Positions 44,530 to 52,688 of a stretch of 64,000 bases of DNA are shown one piece after another (position 1 is the stretch's first letter; each line of letters starts with the position of its first letter). Made by a program: the position numbers and the translations under genes. Location of the stretch: positions 62,001 through 126,000 of the forward strand of contig NZ_JAKUMM010000005.1 of assembly GCF_022601735.1 (NCBI RefSeq), read 5' to 3'. A model generated the notes under the pieces. That model ran no database searches. It saw only the letters and a list, made by a program, of their open reading frames with translations, and was not told the DNA's origin. Origin of the DNA: Atopomonas sediminilitoris. GTDB lineage: Bacteria; Pseudomonadota; Gammaproteobacteria; Pseudomonadales; Pseudomonadaceae.

Positions 44530-47103
44530 TTATGCCTTAACTGGCGTGATCTCAGGCTCGCGGCGACGCCACTGCAACATCACCACTAGGACTAACAAGC
44601 CTAGGGTCGGCAGCCAGATCAACTCTTTCGCCCAACGATCGCTGGGTGACTTAACCATCAGAATCTCTTGGTCAAAGTCTAAGCCTGCGGTCTTCGCGGG
44701 GCTGGCAAAGCCTACCGAGTCGATCAAGAACTTACCGTTCTGCTCGTACAAGGTAATGCCTAAGGTTTCCATCCGCTCTGCACCGCTAGCACCAGCCGGC
44801 ACGGGCAGCAGCACGCTAAAGTCGCGCTTATCGCCGACCGCATCTTCGCCGCGAATGCGCAAACGCAGCACATCTTTAGGCTCCAACTCATCTAAGACCT
44901 GCACCAGCTCACTGGCTGGGCGATCTTCGTAAGGCGGGTGGATGATGTCCATCCAGAAGCCTGGGCGGAATAACGAGAAGGCGATCAACAGCAGCAGCAC
45001 GGTTTCATACCAGCGGCTCTTCACGATAAACCAACCCTGCGTCGCTGCCGCGAAGATCAGCATGGCCACCGTCGCCACGATGAAGATCATGATGCCGTGC
45101 AGCCAGTCCACATCAATCAACAGCAAGTCGGTGTTGAAGATGAACAGGAATGGCAGCGCCGCCGTACGCAAGCTGTAGTAGAACGCGGTGATACCGGTCT
45201 TGATCGGGTCACCCTTGGACACCGCCGCCGCGGCAAACGAGGCCAAGCCCACCGGCGGCGTGACGTCAGCCATGATGCCGAAGTAGAACACGAACAAGTG
45301 CACCGCAATCAGCGGCACCAACAGGCCGTTTTGCTCACCCAGCGCCACCACCACCGGCGCCAGCAAGCTGGACACCACAATGTAGTTGGCGGTGGTCGGC
45401 AAGCCCATGCCCAGAATCAAGCTCAGCACGGCGGTCAGCAGCAGCATCAGCACAAGGTTGCCCATGGACAACACTTCAACCACGTCGGCCAACACCAGCC
45501 CCACGCCCGTTTGCGACACCGCACCGACGATGATACCGGCGGTCGCCGTGGCGATACCGATACCGATCATGTTGCGCGCACCGGCGATCAAGCCTTCGCG
45601 CAGATCAATCACGCCATCCATAAAGCTGCCGTGTTGATGCTCATCGCCTTGCCGCAGCCAGTTCAGCAGCGGGCGCTGGGTCAGCAAGATGACCATCAAG
45701 ATCACCGTGCCCCAAAAGGCGGACAAACCGGGCGACAGGCGCTCGACCATCAAGCACCACACCAGCACCACCACCGGCAGGATGAAGTGCAGGCCCGACA
45801 GCAACACAGCGCGGGTCTCTGGCAACTCTTCTAGCGGCGCATCCGGATCTTCGGCCGGTAACGGGGGCATGTTGGCGGCAATCTTCAACAAGCCGACGTA
45901 CACCGCCGCCAGCATCCCGGCGACAACCCAAGTAGCTGCATCGCCCAGCGCCGGCTTGAGCCAGCCCAAGCCGTAATACACCGCCAGCGACAAGCCGCTA
46001 ATAAACGCTGCCCCGAAGGCAAAGCCCAGCAAGCGCTGCAGCCATGGCCGCGTATCGCGCCGTGGCAGGCCTTTAAGGCCCAACTTCATCGACTCAAGGT
46101 GCACGATGTACAGCAGTGCGATGTAGGAAATCATCGCTGGCAGGAAAGCGTGCTTAATTACGTCGATATACGGAATGCCCACGTACTCGACCATCAAGAA
46201 CGCCGCCGCGCCCATCACCGGCGGCATGATTTGGCCGTTGACTGAGGCGCCGACTTCCACGGCCCCGGCTTTTTCCGCCGAGAAACCCACACGGCGCATC
46301 ATCGGAATCGTAAAGGTGCCGGTCGTCACCACGTTGGCAATCGACGAACCGGAAATCAGACCGGTCAAGCCCGATGACACCACGGCGGCTTTCGCTGGGC
46401 CACCGCGCATGTGGCCAAGCATGGAGAAGGCCAGCTGAATAAAGTAATGGCCGGCCCCAGCGCGCTCCAGCAGGGCGCCGAACAGCACGAACAAGAACAC
46501 AAAGCCGGTGGATACCCCCAGCGCGATACCAAACACGCCCTCGGTGGTGATCCATTGATGGTTAGCCAACGCGGTCCAACTAACCCCTTTGTGCGCCAGC
46601 AAGCTAGGCATCCACGGGCCAGCCAAGCTGTAGCCCAAGAACACCAATGCAATCAACGCCAGCGCAGGGCCCAAGCAACGACGCGTTGCTTCAAGCAGCA
46701 GCGGGATACCGATCAACGCCACCACCAAGTCTTCGGTGGTGATATTGCCGGGCCGATTGGCTAGCGCTTCATAAAATATGTAGATGTACGCGGCCGTGGC
46801 CGAGGCCACCAAGGCCAACAGCAAATCCACCGCCGGGACATAGTCACGCGGGGAGCGCTTAAACGCAGGGAACACCAAAAAAGTCAGCGCCAGCGCAAAG
46901 GCGAGGTGGATCGCACGGGCTTCGGTGTTGTTAAACACGCCCACGCCGACCACAAACGGTAGCGGCGAAGCAATCCACAGTTGAAACAGCGACCACAAGC
47001 CCGCCAACACGGCGATCACCGTGGCCATGACCCCTAGCGGAAGGCGCGCGCCGACATCCTGAGCAATCAGCTCTTCGGCAGAGAGGTTCTTATCGTTTTG
47101 CAT
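44530..47103 (-). CDS. TRAP transporter fused permease (TAXI type, DctQM fusion)
   Basis: An 857-residue inner-membrane protein with about 18 hydrophobic segments. It fuses the small DctQ-like and large DctM-like subunits, as expected for TRAP-TAXI systems. GPAKAAVVSSGLTGLISGSSIANVVTTGTFTIPMMRRVGF...GQIMPPVMGAAAFLMVEY (about 235-315) and LGMGLPTTANYIVVSSLLAPVVV are DctM signatures. The C-terminus (about 710-857) is a DUF3394-type extracytoplasmic domain with a PDZ-like stretch (DSVGFASPAKTAGLDFDQEIL) and a last TM helix. It is 114 bases downstream of its receptor gene. Transport is ion-driven; the substrate (a dicarboxylate or amino acid such as glutamate) is not determinable. Confidence 0.9.
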   Translation of the reverse strand: MQNDKNLSAEELIAQDVGARLPLGVMATVIAVLAGLWSLFQLWIASPLPFVVGVGVFNNTEARAIHLAFALALTFLVFPAFKRSPRDYVPAVDLLLALVASATAAYIYIFYEALANRPGNITTEDLVVALIGIPLLLEATRRCLGPALALIALVFLGYSLAGPWMPSLLAHKGVSWTALANHQWITTEGVFGIALGVSTGFVFLFVLFGALLERAGAGHYFIQLAFSMLGHMRGGPAKAAVVSSGLTGLISGSSIANVVTTGTFTIPMMRRVGFSAEKAGAVEVGASVNGQIMPPVMGAAAFLMVEYVGIPYIDVIKHAFLPAMISYIALLYIVHLESMKLGLKGLPRRDTRPWLQRLLGFAFGAAFISGLSLAVYYGLGWLKPALGDAATWVVAGMLAAVYVGLLKIAANMPPLPAEDPDAPLEELPETRAVLLSGLHFILPVVVLVWCLMVERLSPGLSAFWGTVILMVILLTQRPLLNWLRQGDEHQHGSFMDGVIDLREGLIAGARNMIGIGIATATAGIIVGAVSQTGVGLVLADVVEVLSMGNLVLMLLLTAVLSLILGMGLPTTANYIVVSSLLAPVVVALGEQNGLLVPLIAVHLFVFYFGIMADVTPPVGLASFAAAAVSKGDPIKTGITAFYYSLRTAALPFLFIFNTDLLLIDVDWLHGIMIFIVATVAMLIFAAATQGWFIVKSRWYETVLLLLIAFSLFRPGFWMDIIHPPYEDRPASELVQVLDELEPKDVLRLRIRGEDAVGDKRDFSVLLPVPAGASGAERMETLGITLYEQNGKFLIDSVGFASPAKTAGLDFDQEILMVKSPSDRWAKELIWLPTLGLLVLVVMLQWRRREPEITPVKA

Positions 47104-47135
47104 ACGTCAGACCTATACGGCAGTAGAAAGGGCAA

Positions 47136-47205
47136 GTTGCGAAACGGCTAAGCCGCTTCGCAACCCTCTACAACACAAGCGGCTAGGCCCTGCGCAGGCC
47201 CAGCC
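47136..47205 (-). promoter_or_regulatory. Two hairpins between TAXI receptor and permease genes
   Basis: GTTGCGAAACGGC/GCCGCTTCGCAAC (47136-47164, 12 of 13 pairs, 3-base loop) and GGCTAGGCC/GGCCCAGCC (47181-47205, 8 of 9 pairs). Neither has a T-run. In a receptor-permease mRNA they would act as partial terminators or as 3'-end stabilisers that raise receptor over permease levels. Confidence 0.55.
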
Positions 47206-47217
47206 GAGACTGACGAC

Positions 47218-48189
47218 TTACATCCAGCCTTTTTCTTTGTAGTAACGCACAGCGCCTTCATGCAGCGGTGCGGTCAGGCCGGCTTTGATCATTTCCTGCT
47301 CGTTCAGGTAATTGAACGCAGGGTGCAGACGCTTAAAGCGCTCCAAGTTGTCGAACACCGACTTAACCAACTGATAGACCACTTCTGGATCAGTCTTGGC
47401 TGAGGTCGACAGGACCGCCTTGCCGCCGATCGATACGGTCGGCTTATCGTTGCCCTTGTACATGCCACCTGGGATTTCAGCCTTGGTGTAGTAGGTCTTC
47501 TCTGCCAGCAGCTTGTCGATTTCTGGGCCAGTCACCGGTACCAGAACGGCATCCACGGTGGTGGTGGCTTCTTGAATCGCACCGTTGGGGTGGCCCACGA
47601 AGTAGGTCATGGCATCGATGTTGTTGTCGCCCAGTGCCGAGGCCAGCTCAGCCGGCTTCAGCTCAGCTGCCAGCGAGAACACGGACTTGTCCCAGCCTTT
47701 GGCGGCCATGATTTCGTCCAACGTATCGCGCTGACCCGAACCTGGATTACCGACGTTGATACGCTTGCCCTTCATGTCATCGAAGCCCGCGATCTTAGAG
47801 TCGGCGCGCGCCAGAATGGTGAACACTTCACTTTGCAGCGAGAACACGGCGCGGATGTCATCCATCTTGCCTTGATCGGCAAACGGCGCCAGACCATTCA
47901 TGGCCTTGAACTGGTGGTCCGACTGCATGATGCCGAAGTTGTATTCGCCAGTGCGGATACCGTTCACGTTCGCTACACCACCGCCAGTCGACGGGGCATT
48001 ACACTTGATCATGTGCTGCTCAGCACCACGATTCAGAAAACGGCAGATCGATTGGCCAGCCACGTAATAAACGCCGGTTTGACCGCCGGTACCGATGGTG
48101 ACGAACTGCTCTTGAGCTTGTGCGGTGCCTGTAAGAGTGGTGCCTGCCAATGCTGCCGACAGGATCCATGCGAGGGATTTGCCTTTCAT
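47218..48189 (-). CDS. TRAP transporter solute receptor, TAXI family
   Basis: A 323-residue periplasmic binding protein with a signal peptide (ends GTAQA, about residue 25). The mature part starts QEQFVTIGTGGQTGVYYVAGQSICRFLN, the TAXI-family signature; KCNAPSTGGGVANVNGIRTGEYNFGIMQSD and GKRINVGNPGSGQRDTLDEIM follow. It delivers solute to the fused permease encoded next. Bovine-serum-type glutamate binding is known for one TAXI member (Thermus), so amino acid or dicarboxylate transport is likely but unproven. Confidence 0.92.
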   Translation of the reverse strand: MKGKSLAWILSAALAGTTLTGTAQAQEQFVTIGTGGQTGVYYVAGQSICRFLNRGAEQHMIKCNAPSTGGGVANVNGIRTGEYNFGIMQSDHQFKAMNGLAPFADQGKMDDIRAVFSLQSEVFTILARADSKIAGFDDMKGKRINVGNPGSGQRDTLDEIMAAKGWDKSVFSLAAELKPAELASALGDNNIDAMTYFVGHPNGAIQEATTTVDAVLVPVTGPEIDKLLAEKTYYTKAEIPGGMYKGNDKPTVSIGGKAVLSTSAKTDPEVVYQLVKSVFDNLERFKRLHPAFNYLNEQEMIKAGLTAPLHEGAVRYYKEKGWM

Positions 48190-48364
48190 GGGGACTATCC
48201 TTTTCTATGCTTATTGAAGGGGTATTGCCCACCCTCATGAGGCGGACAATGTGGCGCTGGCCACTACACAGCCTGCGCGCAAACCTATGTCGCTATTCGT
48301 GCGCAACGTGTCACATCAGGATAGCAGGTGATTTTGCACTCACCCTTGCGGTGAGGCGACAGGC

Positions 48365-48811
48365 TTAGTCCTGCCAGCGGCGTAGAGCGTCTTGATCGCT
48401 CTCACGGCCATCCAGCCAACTGCTGCCGCTAGGGGCGACTTCTTTCTTCCAGAAGGGGGCGCGGGTTTTCAGGTAATCCATGATGAAATCACACGCAGCA
48501 AAAGCCTCTTGGCGATGCGCGCTGGAAACGCCCACGTAAACGATGATATCGCTCGGCTGCATCGGCCCCACGCGGTGCTGCACCTCGACGGCATACAACG
48601 CCCAGCGGTTTTGCGCCTCAGCAATAATCGCCGCGAGCGCTTTTTCGGTCATGCCGGGGTAGTGCTCCAGCGTTAACTGCGACACCGCCTGACCGTCGTT
48701 GTGATCGCGCATCAAGCCATGAAAACTCACCACCGCACCGGCCTGCGGGTTGGCCATCAAACGTGCTTGCGCCGCTTGGGTATCGAGCGGCTCGCTTTGG
48801 ATCACAATCAT
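48365..48811 (-). CDS. moaE: Molybdopterin synthase catalytic subunit
   Basis: A 148-residue MoaE, which with the thiocarboxylated small subunit MoaD inserts sulfur into precursor Z to make molybdopterin. Signatures: AGAVVSFHGLMRDHNDGQAVSQLTLEHYPGMTEKAL (about 25-58), VQHRVGPMQPSDIIVYVGVSSAHRQEAFAACDFIMDYLKTRAPFWKKE (catalytic Lys pair at about 120). The length matches E. coli MoaE (150). No moaD lies next to it; the upstream gene encodes an unrelated 71-residue protein. A CTCACC/GGTGAG hairpin (48339-48355) past its stop may be a weak terminator. Confidence 0.94.
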   Translation of the reverse strand: MIVIQSEPLDTQAAQARLMANPQAGAVVSFHGLMRDHNDGQAVSQLTLEHYPGMTEKALAAIIAEAQNRWALYAVEVQHRVGPMQPSDIIVYVGVSSAHRQEAFAACDFIMDYLKTRAPFWKKEVAPSGSSWLDGRESDQDALRRWQD

Positions 48812-48823
48812 CGCAACACACCT

Positions 48824-49039
48824 TTAAGGACGCATAAACAGGTAGTCCTGCTCATCGTCCAGATTATTCGCCAAAAACACCAGCTCCGCGGCCAAGTCGG
48901 CGTGGCTGCGCAGCTGCTTGTTCCACTCGACACAAGCGCTTAACAGCGCCCGCGCTAGCAGCAGCGGATCTTGCTGCTGTGCTTGCGCTTGCTCAGCCAG
49001 CGCTTGGCACAACTGCTTGGCTTGTTGATGCGGGCTCAT
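48824..49039 (-). CDS. Small helical protein of unknown function upstream of moaE
   Basis: A 71-residue, acidic, Gln/Leu/Ala-rich helical protein. GAGGA precedes the ATG at 49039, and moaE starts 12 bases after its stop, so they are co-transcribed. It is not MoaD: it lacks the beta-grasp pattern and the C-terminal Gly-Gly. The sequence gives no recognised family; the spaced EWNKQL...LAAELVFLANNLDDEQDYLF end could form a helical hairpin. It is divergent from recC (193-base spacer). Confidence 0.55.
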   Translation of the reverse strand: MSPHQQAKQLCQALAEQAQAQQQDPLLLARALLSACVEWNKQLRSHADLAAELVFLANNLDDEQDYLFMRP

Positions 49040-49232
49040 GGTTTGTCCTCGAGTCTCCCTCTGTCGGTGCAGTATGCGGTGCGGCCCATTCGGCGTTCTG
49101 ATCTATATCAACTCGCCAGTTGCATTAGCCAAAAACAAAGCTGTAAACCAACGTTACTTAACGCCCACGACACACCCCGTCGCCCCAAGCCGTTATCATC
49201 GCCCTTTCGTTTCACTGCACAGGATGGCCGCC

Positions 49233-52200
49233 ATGAGCGCAGCGTTGACCCCGGGCTTTATGGTGTTGCAAGGCAATCAGTTGGAGAGCCTGCGCGATGT
49301 GCTGTTGCAGTGGCTGGCCAGTCAACCGTTAGCGCCGCTGGAAAACGAAGTTCTGCTGGTGCAAAGCAACGGTATTGCGCAGTGGTTTAAGCAGGCGTTG
49401 GCGCAAAGCCCGGCGCGCGGCGGGGTGGGCATCAGCGCCGCCTTAGAGGCGCAGTTGCCGGCGCAGTTTATGTGGCAGGCCTACCGCGCGGTGCTGGGTA
49501 AAGACGCTGTGCCTAAGCACTCGCCGTTCGATAAAGCGCGGCTAACCTGGCGCATTCTGCGGGTCTTGCCCACCTTATTGACGCGCGCCAGTTTTGCCCC
49601 GCTGCGCGATTTTTTGGGCGACGACCCCGAGCTACGCAAACGCCACCAACTGGCCGAGCGCTTGGCTGATCTGTACGACCAATATCAGGTCTACCGTGCC
49701 GACTGGCTGAATGATTGGGCACAAAGCCTGTGGCAAACCAACGATGCCCTCGGTCACGCGCAGCCCTTGGCCGAAGATCAGCGTTGGCAGGCCGAGTTAT
49801 GGGCCACCTTGCAAGACGACGTCCCCGCCGCCAGCCGTGACAGCCATCGCGCGGCGCTGCATCAGCGTTTTGTTCAGGCGCTGACGGACGCCCCGCAGCG
49901 GCCGGTCGGCTTGCCGCGGCGCATCGTGGTGTTTGGTATTTCATCGCTGGCGCAAAGCCTGCTTGAGGCACTCGCCGCGCTGGGGCGGCATTGCCAAGTG
50001 ATTTTGGCGGTACAAAACCCTTGCCAGCACTTTTGGGCCGACATCATCGAGCACCGCGAGTTACTGCGCGCCGCGCAACGCCGTCAAGCGCTGAAACCGG
50101 GGATGCCCACCGTCCTCGCCGAAGCAGAGCTGCACCTGCATGCTCATCCGCTACTGGCCTCGTGGGGCAAACAGGGGCGCGACTATATTCGCCTGCTCGA
50201 CCAGTTCGATCAGCCAGAACACTACCGCCACGCATTCAACGCCGAGCGCATCGACCTGTTTATCCCGCGCAGCGAACCGCACTTATTGGCCCAGCTTCAC
50301 AACGCCATTCTCGACCTGGCGCCGACCCCAAGCAGCCCCGCCGTGCTGGCACAAGTAGACGACAGCGTGCGGTTTATTCAGGCGCACAGCCGCCAGCGCG
50401 AGGTTGAAATCTTGCACGACAAGCTGCTGGCGTTATTCGCCCAGCACGCGCAAGCCGGCACGGCGCTCGAGCCGCGCGAGGTGATCGTGATGCTGCCGGA
50501 TGTCGAGCAATACGCCCCGCACGTGCAAGCGGTATTCGGCCAGTACGCGCAACAAGATCCGCGTTTTATCCCCTTCACCTTGGCCGACCAAAACCAACGC
50601 GGCCGCCTGCCCCTGCTGCAAGCCTTGGAGCAACTGCTGGAGCTCCCGCAAGCCCGCTGCCGGGTGAGCGATGTGCTGACCTTGCTGGATGTACCGGCGC
50701 TACGAAAACGCTTTGATCTGCACGAAAGCAGCCTGCCGCAGCTGAAACGCTGGGTCGAAGGCGCGGGCATACGCTGGGGGCTGGATGCCAGCCAACGCGC
50801 CGCGCTGGGCTTACCGGATGACCTAGAGCAGAACACCTGGGCCTTTGGTCTGGAGCGCTTGCTGCTCGGTTATTTGGCCGGCAACGGCGCGCCGTGGGCG
50901 GATATTGAGCCTTACGCGGAAGTCGGCGGGCTGGATGCCGCCGCCCTCGGTCCGCTGCTCGACTTGCTCGCGCAGCTGCGTCACTACAGCGGTGAGCTGG
51001 CCAACGCCGCCAACCCCGAGACCTGGGCCGCGCGCTTAACCCAGCTGTTGGATGACCTGTTCAGCGCCGCCGACGACAGCGACGAGCAACTGCTAGCCAG
51101 CCTGCGTCAACACCTAGAGCACTGGCAGCAGGCGTGCGCCGAGGCGCGTCTTGATGAGCCGCTGCCCTTGGCCGTGGTGCGGGAGGCGTGGCTAGCCGCG
51201 GTGGATGCCCCCAACCTGAGCCAGCGGTTTTTGGCCGGCAGCGTGAACTTTTGCACCCTGATGCCGATGCGCGCCATTCCGTTTCGGGTGATTGCCTTGC
51301 TCGGCATGAATGACGGCGACTACCCACGCAGCCGCGCGCCGCTGGAGTTTGATCTGATGGGCAAGCCCGGGCATTACCGCCCCGGCGATCGCTCGCGCCG
51401 CGAAGACGACCGCTACTTATTCTTAGAAGCCTTGCTCGCCGCCCGCGACCATTTACTGCTCAGCTGGATCGGCCATGACGTGCGTGACAACAGCGAGCGT
51501 CCGCCCTCGGTGCTGGTCGCACAATTGCAAGATGACCTGCGCGCACGCTTTGCCCTAGCCGACGACCAACCGCTGCTAGAGGCCTTGAGCGAAAGCCATC
51601 CGCTACAACCGTTCAGCCGCCGCTACTTTGCTGATGAGGCCAAACCCGCGTGGCTGTTCAGCTATGCCCGTGAGTGGCAGCAGCTGCACCAAACACAGCG
51701 CGAAGCCGCGCCGCAGCAAGCACTCGCGCCGCTGACCGCAGGCGGCAGCGTGACCTTGCGCCAGCTCGGGCAGTTTTTACGCAACCCCGTTCGCCACTTT
51801 TACCAGCAACGCTTAGGGGTCAATTTTGACGAGCCGGAGGTAACCAGCGCCGACCTAGAACCCTTCGCCCTAGACGGCCTGAGCCGTCATCAACTGCAAC
51901 AACAGCTGCTCGATCACGCCTTAGCCGCCCCGCTGGCCGAGCAACAGGCCGTGGTCAGCGCCCGCTTACAACGCCTGCAAGGGCAGGGCGTGCTGCCGCT
52001 GGGCGGTTTTGCCGAACTCAACCGCGACAGCCTGCACGCCCCGCTGAGCCAATTACTCGAACACTGGCAGTTGTTGTGTCAGCACTGGCCGCAACCACTG
52101 CCCGCACAAGAGCTGCTGTTTGAGCACGGCGCGTGGCGCGTTGAAGACTGGCTGGAGCATTGCCAACAAAGCCCTGACCAGCAGCGCGCGCGCCTGCTGC

Positions 52201-52688
52201 ACAGCCTGAGCCGGCTACTCAACAAAGGCAGCCTGCGTGTAGAAAAACTGCTCGATGCGTGGCTCGCGCACGTCTTAAGTCACGCCCAAGGCCAAGCCTT
52301 AAGCACGTGGATTGCCAGCCCCGACACCCTGGTCGAACTCACCCCGCTGCCACAAGCCATGGCGCGCGACTACCTCACACAGCTGTTGGACTTGTACCAG
52401 CAAGGCTTGTGCGAACCGCTGCCCGTGGCGCAACACAGCGCGCTGGTTTACCTCGCACAGCTCGCCGAAAAGGATGAGCCATACGCTCTGGGCAAGGCCG
52501 CCAGCACCTACGACAACGGTCATCAAAGCGGCGAAGTCGGCCGCTGCGCCTATTTAAGCCACGCCTATCCGGACTTTGCCGCGCTCAACGCCAGCGAGCG
52601 CTTTGCCGCACTGGCCGAGCAACTCTACGGCGCGTTATTGACCAGCGCCCATAGCATCAACCCCAGCGAATGGGAGTCTCGCGCATGA
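49233..52688 (+). CDS. recC: Exodeoxyribonuclease V gamma subunit (RecC)
   Basis: A 1151-residue subunit of the RecBCD helicase-nuclease that recognises Chi and splits the duplex. I start at ATG 49233 (AGGA 8 bases upstream); the frame extends to 49038 without support. The inactive helicase-like fold is recognisable from MVLQGNQLESLRDVLLQWL, LLVQSNGIAQWFKQALA, FGISSLAQSLLEALA, VNFCTLMPMRAIPFRVIALLGMNDGDYPR and DLMGKPGHYRPGDRSRREDDRYLFLEALLAARDHLLLSWIG. The length is close to E. coli RecC (1122). Its stop overlaps the recB start (ATGA). Confidence 0.96.
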   Translation: MSAALTPGFMVLQGNQLESLRDVLLQWLASQPLAPLENEVLLVQSNGIAQWFKQALAQSPARGGVGISAALEAQLPAQFMWQAYRAVLGKDAVPKHSPFDKARLTWRILRVLPTLLTRASFAPLRDFLGDDPELRKRHQLAERLADLYDQYQVYRADWLNDWAQSLWQTNDALGHAQPLAEDQRWQAELWATLQDDVPAASRDSHRAALHQRFVQALTDAPQRPVGLPRRIVVFGISSLAQSLLEALAALGRHCQVILAVQNPCQHFWADIIEHRELLRAAQRRQALKPGMPTVLAEAELHLHAHPLLASWGKQGRDYIRLLDQFDQPEHYRHAFNAERIDLFIPRSEPHLLAQLHNAILDLAPTPSSPAVLAQVDDSVRFIQAHSRQREVEILHDKLLALFAQHAQAGTALEPREVIVMLPDVEQYAPHVQAVFGQYAQQDPRFIPFTLADQNQRGRLPLLQALEQLLELPQARCRVSDVLTLLDVPALRKRFDLHESSLPQLKRWVEGAGIRWGLDASQRAALGLPDDLEQNTWAFGLERLLLGYLAGNGAPWADIEPYAEVGGLDAAALGPLLDLLAQLRHYSGELANAANPETWAARLTQLLDDLFSAADDSDEQLLASLRQHLEHWQQACAEARLDEPLPLAVVREAWLAAVDAPNLSQRFLAGSVNFCTLMPMRAIPFRVIALLGMNDGDYPRSRAPLEFDLMGKPGHYRPGDRSRREDDRYLFLEALLAARDHLLLSWIGHDVRDNSERPPSVLVAQLQDDLRARFALADDQPLLEALSESHPLQPFSRRYFADEAKPAWLFSYAREWQQLHQTQREAAPQQALAPLTAGGSVTLRQLGQFLRNPVRHFYQQRLGVNFDEPEVTSADLEPFALDGLSRHQLQQQLLDHALAAPLAEQQAVVSARLQRLQGQGVLPLGGFAELNRDSLHAPLSQLLEHWQLLCQHWPQPLPAQELLFEHGAWRVEDWLEHCQQSPDQQRARLLHSLSRLLNKGSLRVEKLLDAWLAHVLSHAQGQALSTWIASPDTLVELTPLPQAMARDYLTQLLDLYQQGLCEPLPVAQHSALVYLAQLAEKDEPYALGKAASTYDNGHQSGEVGRCAYLSHAYPDFAALNASERFAALAEQLYGALLTSAHSINPSEWESRA

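Noticed and set aside
48824..49039. 71-residue gene upstream of moaE as MoaD
   Set aside because: It has no ubiquitin-like pattern and ends FMRP rather than Gly-Gly.
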